This document shows positions 10,551 to 22,400 of a DNA stretch of 64,000 bases, in pieces. This DNA is from Onthophagus taurus. Lineage: Eukaryota; Arthropoda; Insecta; Coleoptera; Scarabaeidae. The position numbers and the translations under genes are program-made. Each line of letters starts with the position of its first letter. The first letter of the stretch is position 1. Below the pieces are notes generated by a model. That model searched no databases. It was not told the DNA's origin and saw nothing but the letters and a program-made list of their open reading frames with translations. The stretch covers positions 3,727,501 to 3,791,500 of the forward strand of contig NC_091966.1 in the NCBI RefSeq assembly GCF_036711975.1, read 5' to 3'.

Positions 10551-12977
10551 GCCATTTAGTCTCATCTCCTTTGGTCCTTTCTCTACCAAATAAGAATGTT
10601 ATTGACGTGTTAGCTATACCCATTACCAATATGGTGAATTGTTGCTTTACAAACGGCATATTTCCTAATGAACTTAAAGTGGTCAAAGTGGTCCCTGTTT
10701 TTAAATCAGATAGTCCAGATGATTATAAAAACTATAGACCTATTTCTATACATCCTGTTTTTTTTTAAATATTCGAATCTCTATTAAAAAGATTTATTGA
10801 GTATATGGAAAATCTTCAGCTCTAACTAGCTTGGTTGATGCTGTGGTACGTGCGTTTGACGAGAAGGAGGATGTTCAATTATTATGTTGTGACTTGTCAA
10901 AGGCTTTTGATTGCGTCCAACATGATTTTCTGTTGAATAAACTGGAACATTATGGTATAAGAGGTCTACCAAATCAAATGATTCGTAGTAATCTTAACAA
11001 CAGAATGCAGTGTGTAGAGTGAAAAGGTGGAACTTCGGATGTTACTAATATTATATCTGGTGTCCCACAAGGATCAATTCTGGCCCCTTTATTATTTACA
11101 TAAATGATCTTCCTATGAACATCTCAGCTGATGACATTTATATATGTACAGGGTGTCCCGTTAAGCGTACGGAGCGGCTGTATCTCGACAACGGTAAGGC
11201 CTAGAGGTTTGGGAAAAAAATCATTATAAGCAAAGTGACCAAGAGAAATAGCTGGAAATTATTTTGAAGTTCGTAATTCGACCGCTAGGGGGCGTAACTG
11301 CCATTGAGAAACATAAAATTCCCGCTATCTCAGAAACTTAGACGATGAGCTATAACTTTGACAACATCATTTAGTAGCTTGGATAATACCGCATCGCTTT
11401 TGTTTTTCGATATTTGTCATATCTGTCATAATAAGGGAGGGGGAGGCCAATGCGTTTTCAAATGTTTACATTTTAATATCTCCTGAACCGTTCAACCGAT
11501 TTGAATATTTTTGATCTTGTTTGAAAGAGCATTTTATGCTCTTTTTAAAGATATTTTCAATAAGACCGTTTGCTTTAAAGCAAATAAGCTAGAGGGCGTT
11601 ATCTGCAGCGATTACATATTTTTGTGATTTTTGAAGAAAAGTTAAATGGAACGATACTATTTACTTCACAGATTCTTAGTCACCTTAAAATTTGCTAAAT
11701 TTTAGTGAAAACCGCATCTCGATATCGCCACCCGTTCTCGAATTATAGAAGAAAATGTTAAAAACTCCAGTGCCATCAATCGGATCCAGTTACCTCATCG
11801 ATAAAAACAAATCACATAACCATGGTAACTGTAAACATGTCATTGATGATGTTGTCAAAGTTATAGCTCATCGTCTAACTTTCTGAGATAGCGGGAATTT
11901 TATGTTTCTCTATGGCAGTTACGCCCCCTAGCGATCGAATTACGAACTTCAAAATAATTTCCAGCTATTTCTCTTGCCCACTTTGCTTATAAGGATTTTT
12001 TTCCCAAACCTCTAGGCCTTACCGTTGTAGAGATACAGCCGCGCCGTACGCTTAACGGGACATCCTGTATATGCTGATGATACATCTTTTGTGCAAACGT
12101 CGAAAAATAGAGTTGAACTTGAAAATAAGTCAGAAGTTGTTATAGCCGAAGCTGCGGAATGGTTTGGAGCCAACAGTTTGAAACTTAATGTCGTAAAGAT
12201 TACTATTAACAACTAAAATTGAGGGACGGGAGCAAGAACCTATTAAATTCCTGGGGATATATGTTATGTCAAACCTAAGCTTGAACTCTCATGTTGAATA
12301 TCTTCAAAGATGCCTGGCTGTAGCAATATTTACGGTCAGGCGCATACGGGCTATAGCTGGATATGAGGCTGCCAGAGCAACCTACTTTGCCAACTTTCAT
12401 AGTAGGACGTCGTATGGAATACTGATTTGGGGGAATTCTCCGGCAGCCAAAGATATTTTCATGCAACAAAAGAAAGCATTACGGATTTTAGCAGGTGAAA
12501 ATAGTACTGCAAGCTGTAAACCACTTTTTCAACAACATAGGATACTTACCTTATCCTCTATCTTTATCCTAAGGAGTCTTTTTTACGTGCATTCCTCTAA
12601 AACCTCATTTCTAAAAAGTTCTGATATTCATATTTACGAAACCCGTTATAAATCACATTATCAGATTCCCTATCATCGTATTAATACCTCACAAACCAGC
12701 ACTAATCACTTAGCCGTGAAGTTATACAATATAAATAAAATACTAATTGCCCTGATGGCTGGCGCTTTCTATGATGTAGAGGAGTTTCTTCAACTACCAC
12801 TTTTGGAGATGGAGTCTTACATTTAGTTTTGTAAATTATATAATTTTCTTCTCTATTTATATACATTGCTTTTGTTTTGTATATATTTATATTTTTCTCT
12901 CTTGACGATACTTTATCTGTTTTATACTTTCTTTTAGTAAAACATTCGAAAGCGCAATAAATGTTATTATTATTATT
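10551..12977 (+). pseudogene. Non-LTR retrotransposon remnant (Jockey/CR1-like RT), split by a fold-back element
   Basis: Plus-strand RT motifs appear in order: KVVPVFKSDSPDDYKNYRPI (10675-10746), CCDLSKAFDCVQHDFLLNK (10884-10940) and ISGVPQGSILAPLLF (11055-11098). YADD follows only after an inserted element (from about 12070), as YADDTSFVQTS. The C-terminal part from 12266 (HSRTSYGILIWGNS, FMQQKKALRILAGE) is open to 12826. There is a deletion and frame change near 10768-10830 and further stops. The remnant ends near 12977 in a TTATTATTATTA tail typical of microsatellite-tailed LINEs. It is not functional. Confidence 0.8.
11149..12067. mobile_element. Non-autonomous fold-back DNA transposon with ~222-bp inverted repeats
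   Basis: The left arm 11149-11370 (CAGGGTGTCCCGTTAAGCGT) and right arm 11846-12067 (the complement, ending GGGACATCCTG) pair over about 222 bp with roughly ten differences. TA flanks both ends (11147-11148 and 12068-12069), consistent with IS630/Tc1/mariner-type integration. The centre has no coding potential. The element interrupts the RT frame just at its YADD motif, so it arrived after the LINE. Confidence 0.85.
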
Positions 12978-13280
12978 TACCTTGTTTCTAAAGCACAGTT
13001 CTATTTTATTCTTGCTATTCCCAACAGCCCAATAATCATGCAACACCAAAAACAAATTTTGAATTTGTCCAGCAGTAGTGTTAACAGATTTTGTCATGTT
13101 TGCAAAGAATTCGTCCATATTGTTTTGGCTGTTTGACGTTAAGCTATTGAAATTTGTGAAAAAAGTCTTCCAAAATAAATCTTAAAACAGTTAACCTGAC
13201 AAGAGTTGTAGTTATACTTCGCTAGAAGTCTATTCTATACCTTAAATAGAAAAGTTTCAAAATAATATACCAGATATGGC
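12978..13280. other. Short unassigned interval
   Basis: A minus-strand reading around 13118 down to 12980 gives MDEFFANMTKSVNTTAGQ with no recognised domain. It may be a remnant of an element ORF or chance. Nothing else is supported. Confidence 0.2.
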
Positions 13281-14540
13281 GATGTCAACATCATGATAGA
13301 GTCATGATAGAGACCTGGTGTGACGAACAAAGACTCTCTGTGAATCCTAAGAAGACAGAGTTGATTCTTTTCACACGGATGAGGAAGGTTGGCAAGCCCA
13401 GAATGCCATCCCTTGCTAATACTCCATTGGCATTGCCAAAAGAAGTTAAATATCTGGGCATCACGCTTGAAAAGCGTACATTGCATTCGGTCAATGCCGG
13501 AGGGCTATAGGTAAGACATGAGGTTTGTCACCCAAAAATGCCTTCTGGATTTACACGGCTGTAATCCGACCTATGCTTACATATGGTGCAGTAGTATGGT
13601 GGTCAAAGACCCTACACTGATGGTTCAAAGAGACGGGAAGGAGCTGGAGCCGGAGTCTTCTCGTACGATCTCCGACTCCACGTATCTGAACCTCTAGGTA
13701 AAAGTGCCACCGTCATACAGGCGGAATTAATCGCCGTACAACTTGCCGCTGACGTTATTGTCAGATTCAACTTGGTAGGTAAGACTTTTACAATTTATAC
13801 TGACAGTAGACAAGCTATTTTGGCCCTGAGTAGAATAACAATTACTTCAGGACTTGTTATGGGTTGTCATCTGACATTGGAGAAGGCCGCAGTGCATAAC
13901 TGTGTTATACTTCAATGGATAAAAGGACACTCGACTTGTTCAGGTAACAAGCACGCTGATAGGCTTGCCAAAAGGGCTGCCAAGCGAGCGCAATGTTCGC
14001 CTGAACCGATAATGGCTCCGTCCTTATCAACTCAGATTGAGATAATTAAAGATTTTATCCATAAAAAGTTTATGAACTGGTAGGATAGGGTTAAGGGCTG
14101 CCATCTGTCTAAGGAAGTATTACATTATCCTTCAGCAGAGGCAGCCTTGTCTTTCGTAAGGCTTGGCAGAAACGCTCTACGAACTGTAACGGGACTCGTC
14201 ACGGGTCACTGTAAGGTAAACAAGCATCTTTATAACCTTAAGCTTGCTGTTAGTCCTCTCTGTCGCCTCTATAAAGAGAGCGAGGAGACGGTCCGACACA
14301 TCTTGAGTGAATGCCCCACTCTGTAAGACCTCAGAATGAGAGACTTCGGAGAGGAATGGCCGAGCACAGATGGCATCAGGAACATACCTCTGAGCTGTAT
14401 CCTAGCCTTCGGAAATTCCTTAGGCTGGTTGATGTAGCCGGAGAGAGTGTAGGAGGACGTACAAGGGGCCCGTTGGGGCCTAGGTGCTGTATGCGGAAGC
14501 ATACCCTCCGCTTTCCTACATACATGGCGATGTAAACAAG
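13281..14540 (+). pseudogene. Non-LTR retrotransposon 3' remnant with RNase H domain
   Basis: Plus strand. The RT thumb (WCDEQRLSVNPKKTELILF, KYLGITLEK; 13304-13510) is joined at about 13610 to an RNase H domain (DGSKRREGAGAG, VIQAELIAVQLAA, FTIYTDSRQAILAL, LQWIKGHSTCSGNKHADRLA). A C-terminal zinc-binding segment (CRLYKESEETVRHILSEC) follows to about 14325. The RT connection is deleted and there are several frame changes. The arrangement RT, RNase H, CCHC-like end is that of I/Loa/R1-group elements. Exact clade not determined. Confidence 0.75.
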
Positions 14541-15480
14541 TTTTTTAATGCAGCTATTAAATATAATACCTATCTTACCAGGAGGATAAAATCATTAAAA
14601 AAAAATTTTTGTAACAAGCTCGAAGACAATGCCAGTGATGACCAAAAAATTATCAGACCAAACAGAACAAACGGGTAAACGTGGAGTTTTTAAAGGTGAA
14701 GTTTTGAATAGCAAAATGACCAAATATAATTCTTCATTGATGTCGTACCCTTTATTCAAGAAGAATACAGAACCTGTTCCATGTATGGAACGAGCGCCTC
14801 AATAATCAAACCCAAGGCGTATCGTCCAAGAAGAAGCTTAAAAAGAACTCCGCTAACTTGAACCAAAAAGTCTGGGGCCTAATAAATTTTAATACCAAGT
14901 CCACTTAATGCTGTTTGGATTAAAGAACATTCCAATAACATTCCAAAGATTGTACCATAGGATGTTTTATCCGTTTATTTGCAGAAATTTGAGAACTCGA
15001 AGAATTGAGAAGAAAAGTTGTTGCACTGAAACTAGATTGTCTCGACTTACGAATAAGAGACTCTTTTTTGTCTAAACGACCATAAAAAATGTTCTAACTA
15101 TACGGATGTTCCAAAACTTAACGTCAAGCGGACACCAGGTGAGAGGCCAATCTATACCTGTTCTGGTAAAAATGAGAAAAAGATTCCATGTTTCTTAGTT
15201 AAGTGGTAAGTCTTTAGTTTTGCAAAAAAATATATTAATTTGATGGAGTTAAGGTTGAAAGAATTTATGTCTATCAAGTTTGACACACGATTTCTAAAAA
15301 AAGGAGTAGTACAACAACCTTGACAAGTAATTTTAAAGGATGGCCTATTTAGTCAAGTTTCTAAAACGGTGCAACACTTGCCATTTTTCTTGTCATAAAA
15401 AATATTATTGCCTGTTTTTCTTTTAATAATTTATTTATTATTAATTTTATATCATTATTTTCTTAAAACTAAGGCAAATG
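14541..15480. other. Intergenic, no gene; one weak dispersed repeat
   Basis: No exon supported. Positions about 15040-15095 share ACTTACGAATAAGAGACT and the following CCATAAAAAATGTT with 23830-23905, so both are copies of some unrecognised repeat. The remainder is AT-rich. Confidence 0.25.
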
Positions 15481-15481
15481 C

Positions 15482-15715
15482 TCAAATTATTTGTCGTCGG
15501 CATTAATACAAGCTGTGCATCGTCACAGAAAAGATCTTTTTACTAGTTGTGCAAATCTCTTTGCATTTATTTCTTCGGCTACTGTATAAATATTGTGGCG
15601 CAGTTCGGCAAGATTTTCAATCGGTTTTTAATACACTGTCTCTTTTATGCAATCCTAATAAGAAAATCAAGGGGATTACAATCTTACACCTCATAACAAT
15701 TACACCATTCGCACC
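15482..15715 (-). pseudogene. Mariner-like transposase C-terminal fragment
   Basis: Minus-strand reading gives CNPLDFLI, then PIENLAELRHNIYTVAEEIN, AKRFAQLVKRSF and RCTACINADD. This is the pattern of the last ~80 residues of the insect mariner-like transposases with C-terminal ACIxADGGHFEHL, the same group as the proteins at 29837-30910 and 31283-32211. Stops and frame shifts are present and no other part of the element is visible. Confidence 0.5.
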
Positions 15716-17280
15716 TTGAGAAACATTTTATATCGTAAACGAACGCAAGCGCAAAAAATGATTGAAGCAGAATTTAGTAAACTTAAGAGTTTGTGGAATG
15801 GCTTAGGGTGTTTGGCATTTTCAGTTCTACTTGGGAGATTAACAGTTTGTGAATGGATCCCTGAATTCTAGAATAAAGAATTGCTATCACACTTAAATGA
15901 GGAAACTTAAAACTGTATCCGTTATTCATATCTTATCACTTAAAAAGGGAAGCGATGGTCTTTCTGAACACTGCAAATTGCAATACTACTACGTTCATGA
16001 TGCACTGCACAGGTGGCGTACTATAGATATATTCTTACTGATAATTCCACACCAGATAGAACAGACTCTGTACTTGAAGAGACCTTACAGTTGAAATGGT
16101 ACTGCGTACGATTTCAAGATATTAATTCTAGATAGGATTAGCTGAAAATATCCATAACTATGTTAGTTCTGTATGACGCTTTATGTTGTAACTGTCAAAA
16201 GCGAGTAAAACCGCAGCTTCAAGTTAGAAACGTCAAGATTTTTACCAAATCATGTGAAATACAGCAACGTAAGTGGTTTTCCAAATTTTCTTCAGGTATA
16301 AGAGGACAAAAGGTGTAGAATCTGTATAAATCAGCACCACTAAAGGTACTGATATGCTAAAAACACTTATCCTGTGAGTTTCCTGTGAGCTGATCAGAAG
16401 CAGTAATGACTGTGTATCACTGGACCCGATCAACGAGGCAGGTTCAACAACATACTGAATTAGGGTGCTCCCAATGATTTTTTCTTGAAACTGACCCCAG
16501 AAGAAAATTTGAAAAACAAGAACCTTAGCTGATACATATTTCGGAATTTCTCCAAAATGCAATCGTGCAGAATCCACCACGATATCCTTACTACTTAAAA
16601 AGTTAGCATCAAAATTTTCTTTTATAAACTTGAAGGTATATTTAATTTTTGTTTTAAATCATCAATTAAATTATATAAATAGTTGATGAATCATGTTTTT
16701 AAAATACGATATTATAAATAATTTTTTTAATGGATCATTTGATTACGACGATTAGATAGCCGATAATAATTTAATTATGTAAGTCAGGTGAGATTAAATA
16801 ATTTATGTTGCTACTATAGGAAAATCCAAGGTTTTTGTTGACCAAAATATTAATAATTTCTCATCGCCTAATTTTAAATAATTAACATGACATGACGAAA
16901 ACGTATAAATGTTTATATAAATATAAATAAACTTTTTTTCTGATTAAATCTAGAAATAAATCAGAAAATTTCAGTTTACAACGCCATCTCATGGTAAAAT
17001 CATAATATATTTCACCTGTAACAAGTAGATAGCTTTAAATATAAAATTTGTACCTAAATTAATGATTAATGTGTGTTGATTTAGGTTTGTATTCAAACAA
17101 AATAATTCACGGTTAAATAATAAATCTTTTTTAGGAAATGTGTGCTGTTTTAAATAAATATTTGATGAAACAACAGCCCCAAATTGGAAAGTAAACGAGT
17201 GGGTCTTTATCTCCAACAAATTCTTTATAAAAAATTTAAAATGTAAATGTTTACATAATGCGCAAAAAGTTTTGACAGAA
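15716..17280. other. AT-rich intergenic DNA without a supported gene
   Basis: A 112-codon minus frame at 16242-16580 and a 65-codon plus frame at 15897-16094 show no domain, signal peptide or splice context. From 16600 on the DNA is strongly AT-rich. Confidence 0.25.
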
Positions 17281-17363
17281 TCTTTTATTTTTATACTTAA
17301 TTTTAATTAAAAAAAATAAATAAAAAAATTAATTTGTACAATTTTTTAATAACAACTTTAAAT

Positions 17364-18284
17364 TTATTCAGTTTTAACAAGATTTTCTGCAGCAGCCCCA
17401 GCCACGATATCTTTAACAGCATTTTTAACGCTTTCTTTTCTCGTCTCAATGGAAGCAGTTACTTCTCCATCATCCGCATCTTCATCAACTTCTTCTTCTT
17501 CTTCTTCCTGTATAAGTTGTGCTGTTTCTTTTTTCTTGGGATTTTGCCTTTTCTCATCGCCGGTTTGCTCAACGAGCGTTGATATTGAAGTTATTCCTTG
17601 AGCGGCGTTAATATCAGAAGCAGCGAGAGGGCAACCTTCTTGTTGCGTTTTAATAAAGAAAGTTCTATTTATGCGGAATTTATCCAAGACGCCATAAGCT
17701 CTTTGGAGTACTTGAGCCGATGGTAAACGCTCGCGAGTTAATAACCAAGCATTTTCTGCCAAAAAAATTGTTTGAATTGAATCAAAAATTTAATTTCTTT
17801 TTACCTGCGTGAACTGGTCCTAATCCAGAACAACTCCAAACAACAGCATAAGAATCGTAATCGGTGTCCAAAACGACTAAATTGGTTTCTGTTGTTATTG
17901 GTTGTTGGTATTTAACTTGGATTCTTCCTTGTCCTTCTCTTCCGGTTTGTTGGACGTTTCCGTTAATGACTCGTTTAACTCCGGTTCTAATAAGGATTAA
18001 AATTATTAAAAATGTTTTTCAAAATTGGTATCTTACAATCGATTTGTGTATTCGCTGGATACATAAATTCTTCCAGTTGCTGTTTGGGCATAATCGGTAA
18101 CGACACATCTTGATGCAACGTCTGTAAAGGTGAAGTAACGTTCTGCTTCGTACCATTTCCCTAAGAAACGATTCATATCGAAATTATCCATCGGGGTGTA
18201 ATCCGGGCAAAAGCCCAATCCCGGAATTTGGGCATTAACGATGACACAAACTGTTAAAAACACGAACAAACTTAGAGTACTCAT
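17364..18284 (-). CDS. Apolipoprotein D-like lipocalin (Lazarillo type), 3 exons
   Basis: Exons on the minus strand are 18037-18284, 17805-17986 and 17364-17755. All junctions are GT-AG and phases match (2, then 1), giving 273 residues. The signal peptide is MSTLSLFVFLTVCVIVNA, so the protein is secreted and probably carries a small hydrophobic ligand. The lipocalin signature GKWYEAERYF has its Trp at residue 44. CVVTDYA follows, and exon 2 encodes VVLDTDYDSYAVVWSC, the second conserved lipocalin block. Unusual is the last ~60 residues after the barrel: a run of glutamates (IQEEEEEEVDEDADD) then a Lys/Ala-rich end. An ATG 54 bases upstream in frame (18338) lies between the TATA box and the expected transcription start, so it is not used. 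A TTTATT (AATAAA on minus) lies near 17284. Exact orthology (NLaz or GLaz) is not resolved. Confidence 0.9.
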
Positions 18285-18344
18285 CTTGCGTTGTTGCGAT
18301 TTAGTTGGGTAGAGTTGTTCTCTGCTGAAGAAGTCCATCGGCGG

Positions 18345-18352
18345 TTTATATA
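18345..18352 (-). promoter_or_regulatory. TATA box of the lipocalin gene
   Basis: TATATAAA on the minus strand, 61 bases upstream of the chosen ATG. A TCAGCA initiator-like string at about 18324-18329 lies at the proper distance (about 25 bp). This predicts a 5' leader of about 40 nt and excludes the upstream ATG at 18338. Confidence 0.65.
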
Positions 18353-18369
18353 CGGGTCGATCTTTTCCT

Positions 18370-19410
18370 GGGTACCGTTATACGACAAACCATAAATCAG
18401 AGGCGGATTGAAACAATTTTTATTTATACTTTATATTTGTAATTAAAAAAAAATTTAAATTAAAAGTATAAAAGAAGTTTTAAATGATATAAACGCTAAT
18501 TATTAAAAAGAAATTAAGAAAATCAATTAAAAATTATTTTTTTAATTTATAGAAATGATTAATGTTTATTTTTTTTGTTTCTTACTAAATCCCACTCTGA
18601 ATTAAAATGATGGTTGATGCGGGACCCTCAATAGGAAGCGTAAAAATATTTCAATTAGCGATTGTAAACTTATTGAGTATTGAGCAACACCGGGAACCGT
18701 TTCTATAGTTCGATTATTCCATATTCATGTGTTTACATACGCATTTAGCGATTTTTCTTGTCAAACTCACCGCGATTTTCTGACTTCTTGCCAGAAAGGC
18801 AATGCCCTTCTGTAACCTTGTGCGCTCCTTACATCAAGATTACTTCTACTACAAGATTAAGTATGGGTAATTTCGCTTTAAAGATCTTAATCTTAAAAAA
18901 ATGTATTGAATTTTGTTATTACAAGAACACAATGATATAAAATTGAGAATTATATAAGATAATATTTCGTATAAAAGGTAACCTTAATTTATTATTTAAA
19001 CGATGCCCGAAAAAATAAATTAAAACCAGATGGTCGAAATTTCTGAATTTGTTTAATATGTGTAAATCCAATTGGCGTTATCATTAACCTAGATTTATAC
19101 GCAAATGTACTGGAGCTATTTGGGTTGGGTTGGCAATTCAAAAACTACTGTTAAGTAAACTAAATGAATAAAAGATTCTTCTTTGAAAATCGTACAAGAC
19201 TACTTGAGTGGCAAAAAGTTATTTAATAATTTTGTACTAAAATCTAAGACGAAGATATCTTCTAGAACTCAAAATTTCAAGATTTAAGGAAATTATTTAT
19301 TAATGTTGTGTGATTAAACGATTTCAAAACGATGATGTATTTAATAAGATAACACAGAGAGTTTCGTTTTAATACTTTGTTGTTGAGTTTGTACATAATC
19401 AATATTTTTG
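18370..19410. other. Intergenic, no gene
   Basis: AT-rich DNA. A 60-codon plus frame at 18758-18940 has no support. The satellite starts to be recognisable at about 19420. Confidence 0.25.
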
Positions 19411-19419
19411 GTAACTTTT

Positions 19420-22400
19420 TAGGGTTAAAATTAAAAATTCGGGAAAAATCTTTATGAATTTTTCACAATATTTTAATGAAAGCATTCTCTTTCTAATGAA
19501 GAAAACAGTTTTGCAAAATCACTTTCATTTTCTGAGATGTTTTGTTCTAAACATAATCAAAATTTCTGGTAATTCTTGATATTTTTGGGTTAACTCTAAA
19601 AAATTGGGAAAAATTAACTTATAGGAAAATCTTCATGACTTTTTCACCACTTACTAATAAAAGTCTCCTCCTTTCAATGATAAAGCTCGTTTTAAAAAAT
19701 CAGCTTTAGTTTCCGAAATACAATGTTTTAAACATATTCGAAATTGTAATTTTTAAAAGATATTGGTTTAACTTTAAAATATTGGGAGAAATTGATTTCT
19801 GGGAAAATCTTCATGAATTTTCCACCATTTATTAATAAAAGCATTCTCTTTCTAATGAAGAAAACAGTTTTGGAAAATCACTTTCACTTTCCGAGATGTA
19901 TTGATCCAAACAAAACCAAAATTTCTGGTAACTGTTGATATTTTTGAATTAACTTTAAAAAATTGGGAAAAATAAGTTTATTGGAAAATCTTCATGAGTT
20001 TTTCACCACTTATTAATAAAAGTGTCCTCTTTTCAATGATAAAACCCGTTTTGTAAAATCACCTTTAGTTTAGGAGATATAGTGTTTTGAACATATTCAA
20101 AATTATAACTTTTAAATTATCTTGGATTAACTTTTAAATATTGAGAGAAATTGATTTGTTGGAAAATCTTTATAAATTTTTCACCATTCATTAATGGAAA
20201 CATTCTCTTTTTAATGAAGAAAACAGTTTTGCAAAATCACTTTCACTTTCTGAGATATATTGTTCTAAACATAATCAAATTTTATGGTCAGTTTCTATAT
20301 ATTTGGGTTAACTTTAAACAATTGAGAAAAATCAATTTACTGGAAAATCTTCATGAATTTTCCACCCTTTATTAATAAAAGTGTCCTCTTTTCAATGATA
20401 ATACTCGTTTTGTAAAATCACCTTTAATTTCCGAGATATAGTGTTTTAAACATATTCAAATTATAATTTTAAATTATCTTAGATTAACTATAAAGTATTG
20501 GAAGAAATGGATTTGTTGGAAAATCTTTATGGATTTCTCACCACTTATTGATATAAGTGTCCTCTTTTCAATGATAGAACCCGTTTTGTAAAATATCCTT
20601 TGGTTTCCGAGATACAGTGTTTTAAAGATATTCGAAATTATAACTTTTACATTATCTTGGATTAATTTTAAAATATTGAGATAAATTGATTTCTGGCAAA
20701 ATCTTTATGCAATTTTCACCATTTATTAATAAAAGCATTCTCTTTCTAATCAAGAAAACAGTTTTGCAAAACCACTTTCACTCTCTGAGATGTATTGTTC
20801 TAAACATAATCAAAATTTCTGGTAACTTTTGATATTTTTGGGTTAACTTTAAAAAATTGGGAATATCAATTTACAGGAAAATCTTCATGAGTTTTGCACC
20901 ACTTATTAATAAAAGTGTCCTCTTTTCAATGATAAAACCCGTTTTGCAAAATCACCTTTAGTTTCCGAAATGCAATGTTTTGAATATATTCGAAATTGTA
21001 ACTTTTAAAACATCTTGGATTAACTTTAAAATATTGAGAGAAATTGATTTCTGGGAAAATCTTTATGAATTTTCCACCATTTATTAATAAAAGCATTTTC
21101 TTTCTAATGAAGAAAACAGTTTTGCAAAATCACTTTCACTTTCTAAGATATATTGTTCTAAACATAATCAAAATTTCTGGTAACTTTTAATATTTTTGGG
21201 TTAACTTTAAAAAATTGGAAAAAATCAATTTACAGGAAAATCTTCATGACTTTTTCACCACTTATTAATAAAAGTGTCCTCTTTTCAATGATAAACCCCG
21301 TTTTGCAAAATCACCTTTAGTTTCCAAAATACAATGTTTTGAACATATTCGAAATTGTCACTTTTAAAACATCTTGGATTAATTTTAATATATTGGGAAA
21401 AATCGATTTGTTGGAAAATCTTTATGAATTTTTCACCACTTATTAATAAAAGTGTCCTCTTTCTAATGAAGAGAACAGTTTTGCAAAAGCACTTTCACTT
21501 TCCAAGATATATTGTTCTAAACATAATCAAATTTTTTGGTAACTTTTGATATTTTTGCGCTAACTTTAAAAAATTGGGAAAAATCAATTTACAAGAAAAT
21601 CTTCATGACTTTTTCGTTACTTATAAATAAAAGTGTGCTCTTTTCAATGATAAAACCCGTTTTGTAAAATCACCTTTAACTTCTGAGATACAGTGTTTTG
21701 AACATATTCGAAATTATAACTTTTAAATTATTTTGGATTAACTTTAAAAAATTGGGAGAAATTGATTTCTGGAAAATCTTTATGCAATTTTCACCATTTA
21801 TTAATAAAAGCATTCTCTTTCTAATCAAGAAAACAGTTTTACAAAATCACTTTCACTCTCTGAGATGTATCGTTCTAAACATAATCAAAATTTCTGGTAA
21901 CTTTTGATATTTTTGTTAACTTTAAAAAATTGGGAAAAATCAATTTACAGGAAAATCTTCATGACTTTTGCACCACTTATTAATAAAAGTGTCCTCTTTT
22001 CAATGATAAAACCCGTTTTGCAAAATCACCTTTAGTTTCCGAAATACAATGTTTTGAACATATTCGAAATTGTAAAAAAAAAAAAATTGTAAAAAATTGA
22101 AAAAAATCAATTTACAAGAAAATCTTCATGGTTACGGGCAGAAAGACCTTGGTCGGTAGCCCTATTCTCATCCCTTAACTTTTTTATTTTTGTTGTATAT
22201 GCATATAGATATTTTTATTGTTATTCTTATTTTTTTTTTATGTAGTGGGTACAGAATAAAATTTGTTTTCTCTCTCTCTTCATGATTTTTTCGTCACTTA
22301 TTAATAAAAGTGTCCTCTTTTCAATGATAAAACCCGTTATCCAAAATCACCTTTAGTTTCCTACATACATACAATGTTTTGAACATATTCGAAATTGTAA

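Noticed and set aside
16242-16580. 112-codon minus frame
   Set aside because: No family resemblance and no neighbouring exon.
18285-18338. Upstream in-frame ATG extending the lipocalin by 18 residues
   Set aside because: It lies between the TATA box and the expected transcription start. The downstream ATG begins a perfect signal peptide.
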